From the NCBI GenBank assembly GCA_027451305.1, contig DAIDJQ010000114.1, forward strand, positions 1 to 21,296: 21,296 nt of DNA, written 5' to 3'. Origin of the DNA: Cellulomonas sp. (GTDB lineage: Bacteria; Actinomycetota; Actinomycetes; Actinomycetales; Cellulomonadaceae). How positions within the stretch are numbered: position 1 is the first letter of the stretch; each line of letters opens with the position of its first letter. The translations under genes were made by a program, and so were the position numbers. Under the pieces are notes generated by a model. That model saw only the letters and a list, made by a program, of their open reading frames with translations, was not told the origin of the DNA and did no database searches. This document shows, one piece after another, positions 10,695 to 19,542 of the stretch.

Positions 10695-11503
10695 TGGCGA
10701 ACCGCCCGCAGCGACGGGTGCGCGCCCGCCGCAACCAGGTCTGCCACCGACCGGCGCGGCGCATCATCCGTGACCAGGGCCTCCCCGACGAGCACCACGT
10801 CGGCACCCGCCCGGGCGTAGTCCATGACGTCGTGCGGGCCGCGCACCCCTGACTCGGCGATCTTCACCACGTGGGACGGGATGCTCGGAGCGACCCTGGC
10901 GAACGTGCCGCGGTCCACCTCGAGCGAGCGCAGGTCCCGGGCGTTCACGCCGACCACCCGGGCCCCGGCGGCCACGGCTCGACGAGCCTCCTCGGAGTCG
11001 TGCACCTCGACGAGCGCCGTCATCCCCAGCGAGTGGACCCGGTCGATCAGGGACTCGAGAACCGTCTGCTCGAGCGCGGCGACGATCACGAGCACCAGGT
11101 CGGCGCCGTGCGCCCGGGCCTCCCACACCTGGTACGGCGTGACGACGAAGTCCTTGCGCAGCACGGGGATGTCGACCTTCGCCCGTACGGCGTCGAGATC
11201 CGCCAACGAACCATGGAAGCGGCGCTGCTCGGTGAGCACCGAGATCGCGGCGGCTCCGCCTTTCTCGTACTCCGCCGCCAGGGCGGCCGGGTCTTCGATC
11301 GTCGCCAGGGCACCCTTGCTCGGGCTCGATCGCTTGACCTCGGCGATGACCGTGACCGCGTCCTCGACCTTGAGCCGGGAGACGCACTCGAGCGCCGAGG
11401 GCCGGCGCAGGGCCATCTCCTTGAGCTCGTCGAGCGACGTCTTCTCCTGCCGCGCGAGGAGGTCCTGCCGGACCCCGGCGACGATCTCGTCGAGCACGGT
11501 CAT
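10691..11503 (-). CDS. trpC: Indole-3-glycerol phosphate synthase
   Basis: A 270-aa TIM-barrel enzyme converting carboxyphenylamino-deoxyribulose phosphate to indole-3-glycerol phosphate. The family block [12 protein letters not shown] (53-64) holds the catalytic E55 and K57, followed by PVLRKDFVV (catalytic lysine) and [14 protein letters not shown], then IAESGV for phosphate binding. There is no fused TrpF domain, as is usual in actinobacteria, where PriA commonly takes that role. The ATG at 11503 ([10 protein letters not shown]) has GAGAGG eight bases upstream; a GTG three codons earlier would crowd that site. A structured gap of 170 bases separates it from the upstream DUF4190 gene. Confidence 0.95.
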   Translation of the reverse strand: MTVLDEIVAGVRQDLLARQEKTSLDELKEMALRRPSALECVSRLKVEDAVTVIAEVKRSSPSKGALATIEDPAALAAEYEKGGAAAISVLTEQRRFHGSLADLDAVRAKVDIPVLRKDFVVTPYQVWEARAHGADLVLVIVAALEQTVLESLIDRVHSLGMTALVEVHDSEEARRAVAAGARVVGVNARDLRSLEVDRGTFARVAPSIPSHVVKIAESGVRGPHDVMDYARAGADVVLVGEALVTDDAPRRSVADLVAAGAHPSLRAVRQ

Positions 11504-11542
11504 GGCCCCCACCTCTCCCGCCCGGTCCTTCCGGCTGCAGCC

Positions 11543-11570
11543 ATCGTAGAGGCGAGCCAGGACAGGTCCG
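11543..11570 (-). promoter_or_regulatory. Candidate internal promoter for trpCBA
   Basis: The minus strand shows CGGACC (11570-11565, GAC in the -35 frame), a 16-base spacer, and TACGAT (11548-11543, a TANNNT -10 box). A start about 35 bases before the trpC ATG would result. It overlaps the downstream half of the alternative RNA pairing described in the findings. Confidence 0.3.
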
Positions 11571-11575
11571 GTCCG

Positions 11576-11653
11576 GGGGTCGCGTGCTGGGACCGGCCCG
11601 ACCTGTTGCCGGACGCGACCCCGGCACGGCTCCTCCGCCTCGGATCGGAGCCG
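11576..11653 (-). terminator. Tandem hairpins between the DUF4190 gene and trpC
   Basis: In minus-strand reading order there is first a 7-bp stem CGGCTCC/GGAGCCG (11653-11647 with 11633-11627, 13-base loop). It is followed by a perfect 10-bp stem GGGGTCGCGT/ACGCGACCCC (11622-11613 with 11585-11576, 27-base loop with a further CCGGC/GCCGG pairing). They lie directly after the DUF4190 gene stop at 11674. They may end that transcript or form a leader structure before trpC. No T-run follows. Confidence 0.5.
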
Positions 11654-11673
11654 GCGGCGGACGGAGTGGTGGG

Positions 11674-12336
11674 TCAGTACCGCGACTGCGAGGTTGCGAC
11701 GGCGACGACGATCGCGATCAGGATGCCGAGAACCACCAGCGCGCCGAGCGCCGTGGCGATCCAGCCGATCACGATGCCCGCGACGGCGGTCCCGTCGTTG
11801 TTGGCCTCGCCCCGGACGACCGCCTGACGTGCACGCCGACCGAGGACGATCGCGGGGATGCCGGTGAGCAGGGTGAAGCCGAGCGCGATGCCGGCGAGGG
11901 CGAGCACCAGGGACCAGACGCCGAGGTCGTTGCGCGGGAAGACCTGCCCGTAGGCGCCGTAGCCGGGATAGGGCGTGCCGGGATAGGGCTGGGAGCCGTA
12001 GGGCTGCGCTCCGTAGGGCTGCCCGGGAGCCGGGTACCCGCCGTACGGAGCGTCACCCTGGCCGGGGTACTGCGGTGGGTAGCCGGGCGGACCGGGGTAC
12101 GGAGCCTGGTCGCCCGGGTACGGGCCGGGGCCGCCGCCCGGGTACGGCTGCGTGCCTGGGTACGGCTGCGCGCCCGGGTACGCCGACGGGACCTGGTAAG
12201 CCCCGGATCCCGGGTGCGGTGGGTACTGGCCGCCGTACGCAGGCTGCGGAGGCTGCGGAGGCTGCTCAGGATGCGGGGGTGGCACTGCGGCGTGCTCGGA
12301 ACCTGCGTCGGGCCGCGGCTCCTGCGGGCTGGACAT
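11674..12336 (-). CDS. Pro/Tyr/Gly-rich DUF4190 membrane protein
   Basis: A 220-aa protein of unknown function. Residues 1-135 are a cytoplasmic-type, disordered Pro/Tyr/Gly/Gln tail with repeats such as [26 protein letters not shown]4190 domain follows: a hydrophobic segment at about 138-166 ([17 protein letters not shown]), then [19 protein letters not shown], then a second segment at about 184-214. Such proteins are common in actinobacteria and are sometimes placed near cell-surface or division genes, but the role is not established. The ATG at 12336 has AGGAGG four bases upstream. It sits within the trp cluster, but gaps on both sides (59 and 170 bases) mean it need not be a trp gene. Confidence 0.85.
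   Translation of the reverse strand: MSSPQEPRPDAGSEHAAVPPPHPEQPPQPPQPAYGGQYPPHPGSGAYQVPSAYPGAQPYPGTQPYPGGGPGPYPGDQAPYPGPPGYPPQYPGQGDAPYGGYPAPGQPYGAQPYGSQPYPGTPYPGYGAYGQVFPRNDLGVWSLVLALAGIALGFTLLTGIPAIVLGRRARQAVVRGEANNDGTAVAGIVIGWIATALGALVVLGILIAIVVAVATSQSRY
11950..12268 (-). repeat. Imperfect short tandem repeats encoding the Pro/Tyr/Gly tail
   Basis: GGGTACGGCTGCG occurs at 12140-12152 and 12158-12170 (18-base period, six codons QPYPG-x). A 15-base period around CCGTAGGGCTG is seen near 11995-12020, and AGGCTGCGG is iterated at about 12240-12268 (QPP). The repeats lie inside the gene and could vary in number by slippage; no frame change is seen here. Confidence 0.65.
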
Positions 12337-12395
12337 GGGTCCTCCTGGTCGTCCTCGACCGAATGCGTTCCGGCCGCCCTACGGGCTCCGACGGG

Positions 12396-12698
12396 TCAGT
12401 GGCCGGCGCCTGCCCGGGTCGCGCCCGGTTGGCCGAGGCCCATGACCTGGAGGACCTTGCCGACGATCAGCCCGACGACGATCACACCGGCTCCGACCCA
12501 CGCGAGCCACGGCTGCGCGAAGGCGACCCCGAGCGCCGCGATCACCGCTCCGACGAGGACGATCACCGTCGTGGTCCAGGCGGCGACGGTGCGGCCGTGG
12601 TTGCGCGGAGCGATCGTCGGCGGCAGGTGCGCGGCCTCCGTGCGGCCGGCGCCGAGCACGCGGTCGCCCGGCTGGTCGTCGAGGGGCTGGTCTGCCAT
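12396..12698 (-). CDS. HGxxPAAW-family-like small membrane protein
   Basis: A 100-aa protein with a polar N-terminus (MADQPLDDQPGDRVLG), the motif NHGRTVAAW at 33-41, and two membrane helices at about 42-60 and 64-82. The C-terminus is short and cytoplasmic-like. Actinobacteria carry a family named for HGxxPAAW, typically encoded beside trpE/trpC; this copy has valine where the motif has proline (HGRTVAAW). Function is unknown. The ATG at 12698 has AAGGG nine bases upstream. It follows the Trp-cluster membrane protein gene after a 77-base gap and precedes the DUF4190 gene. A link to tryptophan is suggested only by position. Confidence 0.8.
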   Translation of the reverse strand: MADQPLDDQPGDRVLGAGRTEAAHLPPTIAPRNHGRTVAAWTTTVIVLVGAVIAALGVAFAQPWLAWVGAGVIVVGLIVGKVLQVMGLGQPGATRAGAGH

Positions 12699-12775
12699 CG
12701 GTTCGTACCCTTCGTTCGCGGCTGCTGGACACACTAGCGGAGACGTACTCACCCATCCGGTCGAGTCGTCGAGCC

Positions 12776-13507
12776 TCAGGTGGGGTCCTCGCCCCGGCTG
12801 AGGGCGTCCCAGTCCGCGCGTTCGTCGGGAGCGGGAACCGACGGACCCGTGCGGGTGTCGGCGGACGCGGTCCGCTCGACGTCGCCGGTCTCGGCTCCCG
12901 GGTCGGGCGCATCGTCACCTCGGTCGGGAAGGCCCTCGAGCACTCGCTGGGAAGCGGTCCGCACGCGGAGCTGCGAGGCGAACCCGGCTGGCGCCCCGTC
13001 GGGTCGCCCCGCACCCGCGGGGATCTCATGGCGGCGGCTCGGACCCGCCCAGCGGCCTGAGGCTCGGCCGAGCGACGCCCCGACGACCACGACGAACGCC
13101 GCGCACACGAGCGCAAGCCAAGGAGCGACCGTCGTGCGCACCGGTCCGACCACGTGGTCGACCCCGGTGGCCGCAGCCACCGCCTGCGTCGCGGCCGGCA
13201 CCGGGTCCGCCAGCACCGCGATCGCCGACCACCCGACGACCGCCCCGCACGCGAGGACGACGACGAGGACGAGCCACCGACCCAACCGGCCGGCCAGGGC
13301 GAGCGCGGCGCCGGCCGCCGCCAGCGCGAGGGCCGCTCCGACAGTCCCGGGGGCGGCTCGCGTGCCCGGCACCTGCACCAGCACGCTGCCGGTCAGGACG
13401 GAGGTGCCGCCGGCGCTGACCCAGGTCGGGGCAGCGACCGCCCACGTGGCCAGGGCCAGCACCAGGAGCGCCAGCACCCAGCGCCCCCGACCGGGGCCGG
13501 CGGTCAT
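12776..13507 (-). CDS. Trp biosynthesis-associated membrane protein (TIGR02234/Trp_oprn_chp family)
   Basis: A 243-aa integral membrane protein with four predicted helices (about 10-28, 55-73, 78-98, 128-147). A polar, disordered C-terminal region (150-243) ends DWDALSRGEDPT, the ending typical of this family. Members are found in actinobacterial trp clusters directly after trpE. Their role is not established; regulation or transport has been guessed from position only. The ATG overlaps the trpE stop in an ATGA. The ribosome site is poor (CAGGG next to the ATG), so translation likely depends on ribosomes finishing trpE. Confidence 0.85.
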   Translation of the reverse strand: MTAGPGRGRWVLALLVLALATWAVAAPTWVSAGGTSVLTGSVLVQVPGTRAAPGTVGAALALAAAGAALALAGRLGRWLVLVVVLACGAVVGWSAIAVLADPVPAATQAVAAATGVDHVVGPVRTTVAPWLALVCAAFVVVVGASLGRASGRWAGPSRRHEIPAGAGRPDGAPAGFASQLRVRTASQRVLEGLPDRGDDAPDPGAETGDVERTASADTRTGPSVPAPDERADWDALSRGEDPT

Positions 13508-15105
13508 CCCTGCGCCGGCCGCAGACGCGCCGCGATCTGGACCGCGCGCACGGCGGCCGCCGCCTTCGCCCGGGTCTCGGCATACTCGGTCGCGGGTACC
13601 GAGTCGGCGACGATCCCGGCACCTGCCTGCACGCTCGCCGTCCCGTCCCGCAGCACGGCGGTGCGGATCGCGATCGCCATGTCCATGTCACCGGCGAAGT
13701 CGAAGTAGCCGATCGTCCCGCCGTAGATGCCGCGGCGCGCCGGCTCGATCTGGTCGATGAGCGCGATCGCCCGTGGCTTCGGGGCGCCCGAGAGGGTCCC
13801 CGCAGGGAACGTGGCCACGAACGTCTGCAGCGCCGTCGCTCCCTGCTTGAGAGTCCCGACGACGGTGGAGCAGATGTGCATGATGTGGGAGAAGCGACGC
13901 ACGGCCATGAACTCGACCACCTCGACGCTGGTCGGTTCGCACACCTTGACCAGGTCGTTGCGCGAGAGGTCGACCAGCATGATGTGCTCGGCCCGCTCCT
14001 TCGGGTCGGCCAGCACCTCGTCGGCTAGGGCCCGGTCCTCCTCGGGCGTCCGACCGCGGGGCCGGGAACCGGCGATCGGGAACGTCACCACCTGGGCGTC
14101 GGTGACCTTGACCAGGGTCTCCGGGCTCGAGCCGACCACGGCGAAGTCCTGCCCGAGCGCGTCCTGCAGCTGCAGGTAGTACATGTACGGGCTGGGGTTG
14201 AGCGTGCGCAGCACCCGGTAGACGTCGAGCGGCGACGCGGGGCAGTCGAGGTCGAGGCGCTGCGAGAGGACGACCTGGAACACCTCTCCGTCGCGGATCG
14301 CCTCCTTCCCGGTGCGCACCGCGGCCTCGTAGGCGTCCCGGGTCAGCCGGAAGCGCAGCTGCGGCTCTGCCGTCGCAGGGTCGAGGACACCGACGCCGGG
14401 GTCGGCGGCGCGGACCAGACCGGCCTGCATCGCGTCCAGGCGGCCGACGGCGTCCGCGTACGCCTCGTCGACCCGTTCGTCGGTGGCGTCGAAGTTGATG
14501 GCGTTCGCCACCAGCCACACGGAGCCGTCCTGGTGGTCGACGGCCGCCAGGTCGGTGGCCAGCAGCAGCGTCAGCTCGGGCACCCCCAGCTCGTCGGGAG
14601 CGGCGGCGGGCAAGGTCGGCGCCCAGTGCCGCACCACGTCCCACCCGAGCGCGCCGACGAGACCCCCGGTCAACGGCGGCAGCCCCGGCACCCGCGGGGT
14701 ACGGAGCACCTCGAGGGTGGTACCCAGCACCTCGAGCACGTCACCGTCGGTAGGCACACCCACCGGCACGTCCCCGGTCCACACCGGTCGGCCGTCGGCG
14801 ACGCCCAGGGTCGCCCGAGACCGCACGCCGACGAACGACCAACGGCCCCAGGTCCCGTCGGCCTCCGCGGACTCGAGCACGAAGGTGCCTGGCCGGCCGT
14901 CCGCCAACGCCCGGTACAGCCCCACCGGGGTCGTGCCGTCCGCGAGCAGCCGGCGTACCACCGGGATCACGCGGTTGCCTCGCGCGAGGTCGCGGAAACC
15001 GTCCAACGACGGCCAGGTGGTGCCCCACGGCACCTCGACCACCTCGGCGACGGCCGTCGCGGACGATGCGGGCCGAGGGCCGGCGTGCGGTGTCGTCGGG
15101 CTCAC
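13504..15105 (-). CDS. trpE: Anthranilate synthase component I
   Basis: A 533-aa enzyme that turns chorismate into anthranilate, with ammonia supplied by TrpG (not in this window). The N-terminal domain keeps FVLESA (75-80), matching the LLES feedback-inhibition site, so tryptophan control at enzyme level is likely. The chorismate-binding domain has [53 protein letters not shown] and GGTIGYFDF. Together these distinguish it from PabB and from isochorismate synthases. The GTG at 15105 overlaps the hisI stop (GTGA), with GGGGAGG four bases upstream. Because of that overlap there is no leader region for classical attenuation in front of trpE. Confidence 0.96.
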   Translation of the reverse strand: MSPTTPHAGPRPASSATAVAEVVEVPWGTTWPSLDGFRDLARGNRVIPVVRRLLADGTTPVGLYRALADGRPGTFVLESAEADGTWGRWSFVGVRSRATLGVADGRPVWTGDVPVGVPTDGDVLEVLGTTLEVLRTPRVPGLPPLTGGLVGALGWDVVRHWAPTLPAAAPDELGVPELTLLLATDLAAVDHQDGSVWLVANAINFDATDERVDEAYADAVGRLDAMQAGLVRAADPGVGVLDPATAEPQLRFRLTRDAYEAAVRTGKEAIRDGEVFQVVLSQRLDLDCPASPLDVYRVLRTLNPSPYMYYLQLQDALGQDFAVVGSSPETLVKVTDAQVVTFPIAGSRPRGRTPEEDRALADEVLADPKERAEHIMLVDLSRNDLVKVCEPTSVEVVEFMAVRRFSHIMHICSTVVGTLKQGATALQTFVATFPAGTLSGAPKPRAIALIDQIEPARRGIYGGTIGYFDFAGDMDMAIAIRTAVLRDGTASVQAGAGIVADSVPATEYAETRAKAAAAVRAVQIAARLRPAQG

Positions 15106-15503
15106 TGCGCCTCCCCCACCACCGCGGGGAGCGGGCCACCGGCGTCGAAGCAGGACCGTGCGCCGGTGTGGCAGGCCGCTCCCACCTGCTCGACCTCGAC
15201 CAGCAGGGCGTCCCCGTCGCAGTCCAGGCTGACCGAACGGACCAGCTGCACGTGACCCGAGGTGTCGCCCTTGCGCCAGTACTCTCGGCGAGATCGGCTC
15301 CAGAAGGTCACGCGGCCGGTGGTCAGCGTGCGGCGCAGCGCCTCGTCGTCCATCCACCCGAGCATGAGCACCTCACGGGTGTCGTGCTGCTGGACCACTG
15401 CCGCGACAAGGCCCGCGCTGTCGTGCGTGAGCCGGGCAGCCACGGCGGGGTCGAGACGGGTGGAACCAGGGGTCGCCGGGGCGGCGGTCGGGAGCGCGGG
15501 CAC
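15102..15503 (-). CDS. hisI: Phosphoribosyl-AMP cyclohydrolase
   Basis: A 133-aa enzyme for the third histidine step, opening the adenine ring of phosphoribosyl-AMP. Metal and active-site residues are seen in [17 protein letters not shown] (D94, C95, D96, D98) and [10 protein letters not shown] (C111, C118), the usual zinc and magnesium ligands. [11 protein letters not shown] and [18 protein letters not shown] are also family blocks. There is no fused HisE domain. The GTG at 15503 has AGGA seven bases upstream and gives a short Ala/Pro-rich lead; codons upstream to 15569 look non-coding. It follows hisF after 126 bases and overlaps trpE. Confidence 0.94.
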   Translation of the reverse strand: MPALPTAAPATPGSTRLDPAVAARLTHDSAGLVAAVVQQHDTREVLMLGWMDDEALRRTLTTGRVTFWSRSRREYWRKGDTSGHVQLVRSVSLDCDGDALLVEVEQVGAACHTGARSCFDAGGPLPAVVGEAQ

Positions 15504-15629
15504 CCCAGAATCCTGCCACGGTGCGGGACGACCCCTCTGGCGCAGCCCGCCCGACCGGTACGACGGCACCCGCCGGTCGCGGGGTCGCAGCCGGCGGCAG
15601 TCGTCGACGCCGCCGTCCGCCGACGCCGG

Positions 15630-16400
15630 TCAGCGGACCGTGACCCCCGCGGCGCGCAGCGCGTCCTTGACCTGGCGGATCGTCAGCTGCCCGAAGTGGA
15701 ACACGCTTGCCGCCAGCACGGCGTCCGCGCCGGCGTGCGCGGCCTGCACGAAGTGCTCGGGCGTGCCTGCCCCGCCGCTGGCGATCAGCGGGACCCGCAC
15801 CGCCGCACGCACCGCCGCGATCATCTCCAGGTCGAACCCGCTCTCCGTGCCGTCGGCGTCCATCGAGTTGAGCAGGAGCTCGCCCGCCCCGAGCTCGGCT
15901 GCACGCGCAGCCCACTCGACGGCGTCGACACCGGTGCCGCGACGCCCGCCGTGGGTCGTCACCTCGTAGCCGGAGCCCGTCCGGACGTCCCCGGTGACCC
16001 GACGCGCGTCCAGGGACAGCACCAGCACCTGCGAGCCGAACCGCTCGGCGATCTCGGTGATCAGCGCCGGGCGGGCGATCGCCGCCGTGTTGACGCCCAC
16101 CTTGTCGGCCCCGGCGCGCAGCAGCCGGTCGACGTCGTCGGCCGACCGCACGCCACCGCCGACGGTCAGCGGCACGAAGACCTCCTCGGCCGTCCGTCGC
16201 ACCACGTCGTACGTGGTCTCTCGGCCGCCGGACGACGCGGAGACGTCCAGGAAGGTGATCTCGTCGGCTCCCTCGGCGTCGTAGCGACGAGCGAGCTCGA
16301 CCGGGTCGCCGGCATCACGCAGGTTCTCGAAGTTCACGCCCTTGACGACGCGACCGGCGTCCACGTCGAGGCACGGGATGACACGCAGGGCCAGGCTCAT
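15630..16400 (-). CDS. hisF: Imidazole glycerol phosphate synthase subunit HisF
   Basis: A 256-aa TIM-barrel cyclase. With HisH (not in this window) it makes imidazole-glycerol phosphate and AICAR in histidine synthesis. The catalytic aspartates are D12 ([17 protein letters not shown]) and D131 ([10 protein letters not shown]). Phosphate loops are LTVGGGVRS and PLIASGGAG. The ATG at 16400 overlaps the stop of the FKBP lipoprotein gene (ATGA) and has GGGGAG four bases upstream, so the two genes are translated together. D12 and the [13 protein letters not shown] block support HisF rather than the related HisA/PriA. Confidence 0.96.
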   Translation of the reverse strand: MSLALRVIPCLDVDAGRVVKGVNFENLRDAGDPVELARRYDAEGADEITFLDVSASSGGRETTYDVVRRTAEEVFVPLTVGGGVRSADDVDRLLRAGADKVGVNTAAIARPALITEIAERFGSQVLVLSLDARRVTGDVRTGSGYEVTTHGGRRGTGVDAVEWAARAAELGAGELLLNSMDADGTESGFDLEMIAAVRAAVRVPLIASGGAGTPEHFVQAAHAGADAVLAASVFHFGQLTIRQVKDALRAAGVTVR

Positions 16401-17266
16401 GAGCTCCCCTCGGCGGCGACCGCCAGGATGTCGACGACGAACACGACCGTCTGCCCGGACAGCTCCTGGCTCTGGGTGGCGCCCAGCGCATAGCTGGGCG
16501 GTACCACCAGCAGCAGCTGCGAGCCGACCGGCTGGTCGGCCAGACCCTCGGACCACGCAGGCACGTCCGCCCACGAGAACGAAGCCGGTGTGCCACGGCT
16601 CCAGGTGGAGTCGAACGCCTCGCCCGTCTTCCACGAGAAGCCGACGTACTGCACCGTGACGGTGTCGCCACGCGCCACCTGCTGTCCCGACCCGCGGATC
16701 AGCGGTTGCGCGACGAGCGTGGTCGGCGGGTCCGTCCCCGTCGCGGTGAGGCTCGGCGTACCGTCCGCCGCCAGCTTCACCGTGGGCAGCCCCGGCTGCG
16801 GCGCCACCGGCTGACCCGTCGCGCGGAGGGACAGCACGTCGACCACCGTGACCGTCGGGACGTCGTCGCCCGCACCACCCGTACCGGCGGGGCTGACCTG
16901 CAGCAGCCGCGCGCCGACGTGCGCCCCGGACAGCGTGCGGTACAGGTCGGCGCCGAGCGCTGCGGCACTGAGCGTGCGCGTCACCGGGCTGGCCGAGTAG
17001 CTCTGCGCCACGACTGCAGCGGTACGGGCGTTCTCCACCCAGTAGTTCAGCAGGACCGGGTCGCCGTCGCGGAGCCGCGGGCCGGCGCCCGGCCAGATCG
17101 TCGAACGATAGGTGCGCTGGGGCTCCAGCGGGGCGACGTAGGTCAACGTCGGCTTGCTGCCGGCCGCCCCCGAGACGGACACGTCAGGGGCGGACGACGC
17201 CGGACCGGCGCACGCAGCGAGCAGCAGAAGGACGAGCGCGAGCAGCGCGGCGCGACGCAGGCGCAC
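16397..17266 (-). CDS. FKBP-type peptidyl-prolyl cis-trans isomerase, lipoprotein
   Basis: A 289-aa secreted lipoprotein. Residues 1-19 ([10 protein letters not shown]... LLAAC) form a lipoprotein signal with lipobox LAAC and modified C19. Two FKBP-like domains follow. One at about 65-148 is degenerate. The C-terminal one (198-284) keeps Y207, D219 (EAFDSTW), W238 (VPAWSEGL) and Y259 (PPSYALGAT), the pocket residues of active FKBPs. It probably speeds proline isomerisation of exported proteins outside the membrane. The GTG at 17266 has GGAGG six bases upstream. An FKBP gene next to pafA is common in actinobacteria; coupling to hisF downstream is not usual. Confidence 0.92.
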   Translation of the reverse strand: MRLRRAALLALVLLLLAACAGPASSAPDVSVSGAAGSKPTLTYVAPLEPQRTYRSTIWPGAGPRLRDGDPVLLNYWVENARTAAVVAQSYSASPVTRTLSAAALGADLYRTLSGAHVGARLLQVSPAGTGGAGDDVPTVTVVDVLSLRATGQPVAPQPGLPTVKLAADGTPSLTATGTDPPTTLVAQPLIRGSGQQVARGDTVTVQYVGFSWKTGEAFDSTWSRGTPASFSWADVPAWSEGLADQPVGSQLLLVVPPSYALGATQSQELSGQTVVFVVDILAVAAEGSS

Positions 17267-17293
17267 CTCGTCCCTCCCTCGTCGTCCGTCCCA

Positions 17294-17315
17294 CCGGGGT
17301 GGCACGACCACCCGG
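17294..17315 (-). terminator. Candidate hairpin between pafA and the FKBP gene
   Basis: CCGGGGTGG (17294-17302), loop CACGA, and CCACCCGG (17308-17315) form an 8-bp stem with one bulge, 20 bases past the pafA stop. It may end the pup-pafA transcript. On the minus strand TTGACG (17322-17317), a good -35 match, lies just before it, but no TANNNT box stands at the right distance. Whether the FKBP gene has its own promoter is therefore open. Confidence 0.4.
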
Positions 17316-17335
17316 CCGTCAACTGTACGGCGCGC

Positions 17336-18697
17336 TCACATCGACTCGATGAGCCGGTCCACCCGCTCGTCCACGCTCCGGAAGGGGTCCTTGCACAGAA
17401 CCGTGCGCTGCGCCTGGTCGTTGAGCTTGAGGTGCACCCAGTCGACCGTGTAGTCACGGCGGGCCTCCTGCGCGGCTCGAACGAAGTCGCCGCGCAGCTT
17501 GGCGCGGGTCGTCTGCGGAGGCTGCTCGGTCGCCTCGAACACGTCGACGTCCGTGGTCACCCGCTCGACCAGGCCGCGGGCGGCCATCAGGTTGTACAGG
17601 CCTTCCGTCCGAGAGATGTCGTGGTAGGCGAGGTCGAGGCGCTGCACCCGCACGTCGGACAGGTCCAGGCCATGCTTGGCCTGGTACCGCTCGATCATGC
17701 GGTACTTGATCGCCCAGTCCAGCTCGCGGTCGACGAGGGACAGGTCGCCGGTCCTGAGCGCTCGCAGCCCCCGCTCCCACAGGTCGAGCACCTGCTTCGT
17801 CTCCGGCGACGGCCCGACCTCGGACCCGACGAAGTCGGCAACCCGCGCGAGGTACTCCTCCTGCATGTCGATCGCCGTGACGGTGCGGCCGTTGGCCAAC
17901 GCGATCGGATGACGGCCGGTCATGTCGTGGCTGATCTCCCGGATGGCCCGGATCGGGTTCTCCAGGGTCATCTCCCGCACGGGCACGCCCGCCTCGATCA
18001 GCCGCAGGAGCATGTCCGTCGAGGCCACCTTGAGCATCGTCGTCGTCTCCGCCATCGAGGAGTCCCCGACGATGACGTGCAGCCGACGGAAGTGCTCGGC
18101 ATCGGCGTGCGGCTCGTCCCGGGTGTTGATGATCGGACGGGACCGGGTGGTGGCGCTGGACACCGCCTCCCAGATGTGGTCGGCCCGCTGCGAGAGGCAG
18201 TACACCGCCCCGCGCGGAGTCGCGAGGACCTTCCCCGCACCCGTGAGGATCTGCCGCGTGATCAGGAACGGGACCAGGATGTCCGAGAGCCGGGCGAAGT
18301 CACCCTGCCGGCGCACCAGGTAGTTCTCGTGGCAGCCGTAGGAGTTGCCCGCCGAGTCGGTGTTGTTCTTGAACAGGTGGATGCTGCCCGGCAGCCCCTC
18401 GTGCTCCAGCCGCTGCTGGGCGTCCTGCACCAGCCCCTCGAGGATCCGCTCCCCCGCCCGGTCGTGGGTGACGAGCTGGCGCCAGTCGTCGCACTCCGCC
18501 GTGGCGTACTCCGGGTGGGACCCCACGTCGAGATACAACCGGGAGCCGTTCCGCAGGAACACGTTCGACGAGCGCCCCCACGCCACCACCTTGCGGAACA
18601 GGTACCGCGCCACCTCGTCGGCGGACAGGCCGCGCCCGTCCACCGCTGCGCACGTGACGCCGTACTCGGTCTCCAGGCCGAAGATCCGTCGGTCCAT
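17336..18697 (-). CDS. pafA: Pup--protein ligase
   Basis: A 453-aa cytoplasmic ligase of the glutamine-synthetase fold. With ATP it joins the C-terminal glutamate of Pup to substrate lysines, marking them for the proteasome. The N-terminus [16 protein letters not shown] holds E9 (metal ligand), and [15 protein letters not shown] holds D57, the expected catalytic base. [36 protein letters not shown] and [22 protein letters not shown] are near-invariant PafA blocks and separate it from Dop. The ATG at 18697 matches known PafA starts and has GGAGGG ten bases upstream; an ATG at 18733, five bases after the prcA stop, is a possible alternative adding 12 residues. Confidence 0.96.
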   Translation of the reverse strand: MDRRIFGLETEYGVTCAAVDGRGLSADEVARYLFRKVVAWGRSSNVFLRNGSRLYLDVGSHPEYATAECDDWRQLVTHDRAGERILEGLVQDAQQRLEHEGLPGSIHLFKNNTDSAGNSYGCHENYLVRRQGDFARLSDILVPFLITRQILTGAGKVLATPRGAVYCLSQRADHIWEAVSSATTRSRPIINTRDEPHADAEHFRRLHVIVGDSSMAETTTMLKVASTDMLLRLIEAGVPVREMTLENPIRAIREISHDMTGRHPIALANGRTVTAIDMQEEYLARVADFVGSEVGPSPETKQVLDLWERGLRALRTGDLSLVDRELDWAIKYRMIERYQAKHGLDLSDVRVQRLDLAYHDISRTEGLYNLMAARGLVERVTTDVDVFEATEQPPQTTRAKLRGDFVRAAQEARRDYTVDWVHLKLNDQAQRTVLCKDPFRSVDERVDRLIESM

Positions 18698-18738
18698 CGC
18701 GGCTGCTCCCTCCGTCGGGTCCGGTGCGGTCATGCCGC

Positions 18739-19542
18739 TCAGGAGGTGGTCTCCCCGCCCTGTTCAGCGGGAGGTTCCGGTGCCGCCACGGTGACCGGGC
18801 CGGCCTCGTCCGCCGGAGGCTCGGAACCAGGCGCCGGCCCACCCGCACCGCCCAGCACGTCTTCGAGCAGGGCGCCGGTCAGCCGGCGGAACGCCCGCCG
18901 CGGCCGGGTCCGGTCGAGCACGGCGACCTCGAGGCTCGCCGCCCCCAGGATGCGTGCCGGCGCACCCTCTTCCGCGGGAGCGCCGAGTGCGCGGACGCCG
19001 AGATCCAGGACCTGGGCCAGGCTCATGCCCGGGCGCCACTGGCCGCCGATGATCGCGGCCAGTCGCTCGGACTGCCCGCCCATGGCCACCCAGCCGTGCT
19101 CGTCGGCCACCGACCCGTCGTAGCTCAGCCGGTAGATCTGGTCCCCCGCGGGATCGTGGCCCACCTCGACCACGACCAGCTCCACCTCGAGCGGCTTGGA
19201 CTCGGTGGTGAACACCGTGCCGAGCGTCTGGGCGTAGGCGTTGGCGAGACCGCGTGCCGTGACGTCGACCCGGTCGTAGGAGTAGCCCCGCAGGTCGGCA
19301 TAGCGCACGCCCGCGACTCGGAGGTTCTCGAACTCGTTGTACTTGCCCACGGCGGCGAAGGCGATCCGGTCGTAGATCTCGGACACCTTGTGCAGCGCAC
19401 GGGACGGGTTCTCGGTCGCGAACGCCACGCCGTCGTCGTACTGGAGCACCACCACCGACCTGCCGCGCGCGATGCCCTTGCGGGCATAGTCCGCCCGGTC
19501 CTTCATCAGCTGTTCGGGCGAGACGTAGAACGGCATGCTCAT
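18739..19542 (-). CDS. prcA: 20S proteasome alpha subunit
   Basis: A 267-aa subunit of the outer rings, which gate entry to the chamber and dock the ATPase. The N-terminal gate is [27 protein letters not shown], very like mycobacterial PrcA. No catalytic N-terminal threonine is expected or seen. KYNEFENLR and [19 protein letters not shown] are family blocks. The C-terminus (about 230-267) is a disordered Gly/Pro/Glu tail ending GGETTS, longer than in mycobacteria. The ATG at 19542 overlaps the prcB stop (ATGA) and has GGAGGGGG nine bases upstream; a second ATG two codons in is possible. It works with PrcB directly upstream. Confidence 0.95.
   Translation of the reverse strand: MSMPFYVSPEQLMKDRADYARKGIARGRSVVVLQYDDGVAFATENPSRALHKVSEIYDRIAFAAVGKYNEFENLRVAGVRYADLRGYSYDRVDVTARGLANAYAQTLGTVFTTESKPLEVELVVVEVGHDPAGDQIYRLSYDGSVADEHGWVAMGGQSERLAAIIGGQWRPGMSLAQVLDLGVRALGAPAEEGAPARILGAASLEVAVLDRTRPRRAFRRLTGALLEDVLGGAGGPAPGSEPPADEAGPVTVAAPEPPAEQGGETTS

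Noticed and set aside
11504..11673. Classical Trp leader peptide before trpC
   Set aside because: Only isolated TGG codons occur in any minus-strand frame, and no short ORF with a Trp run was found. trpE also has no leader, because it overlaps hisI.
12379..13116. 245-codon minus-strand ORF in another frame over the Trp-cluster membrane and HGxxPAAW genes
   Set aside because: It is Arg/Pro-rich shadow sequence spanning the boundary of two better supported genes.
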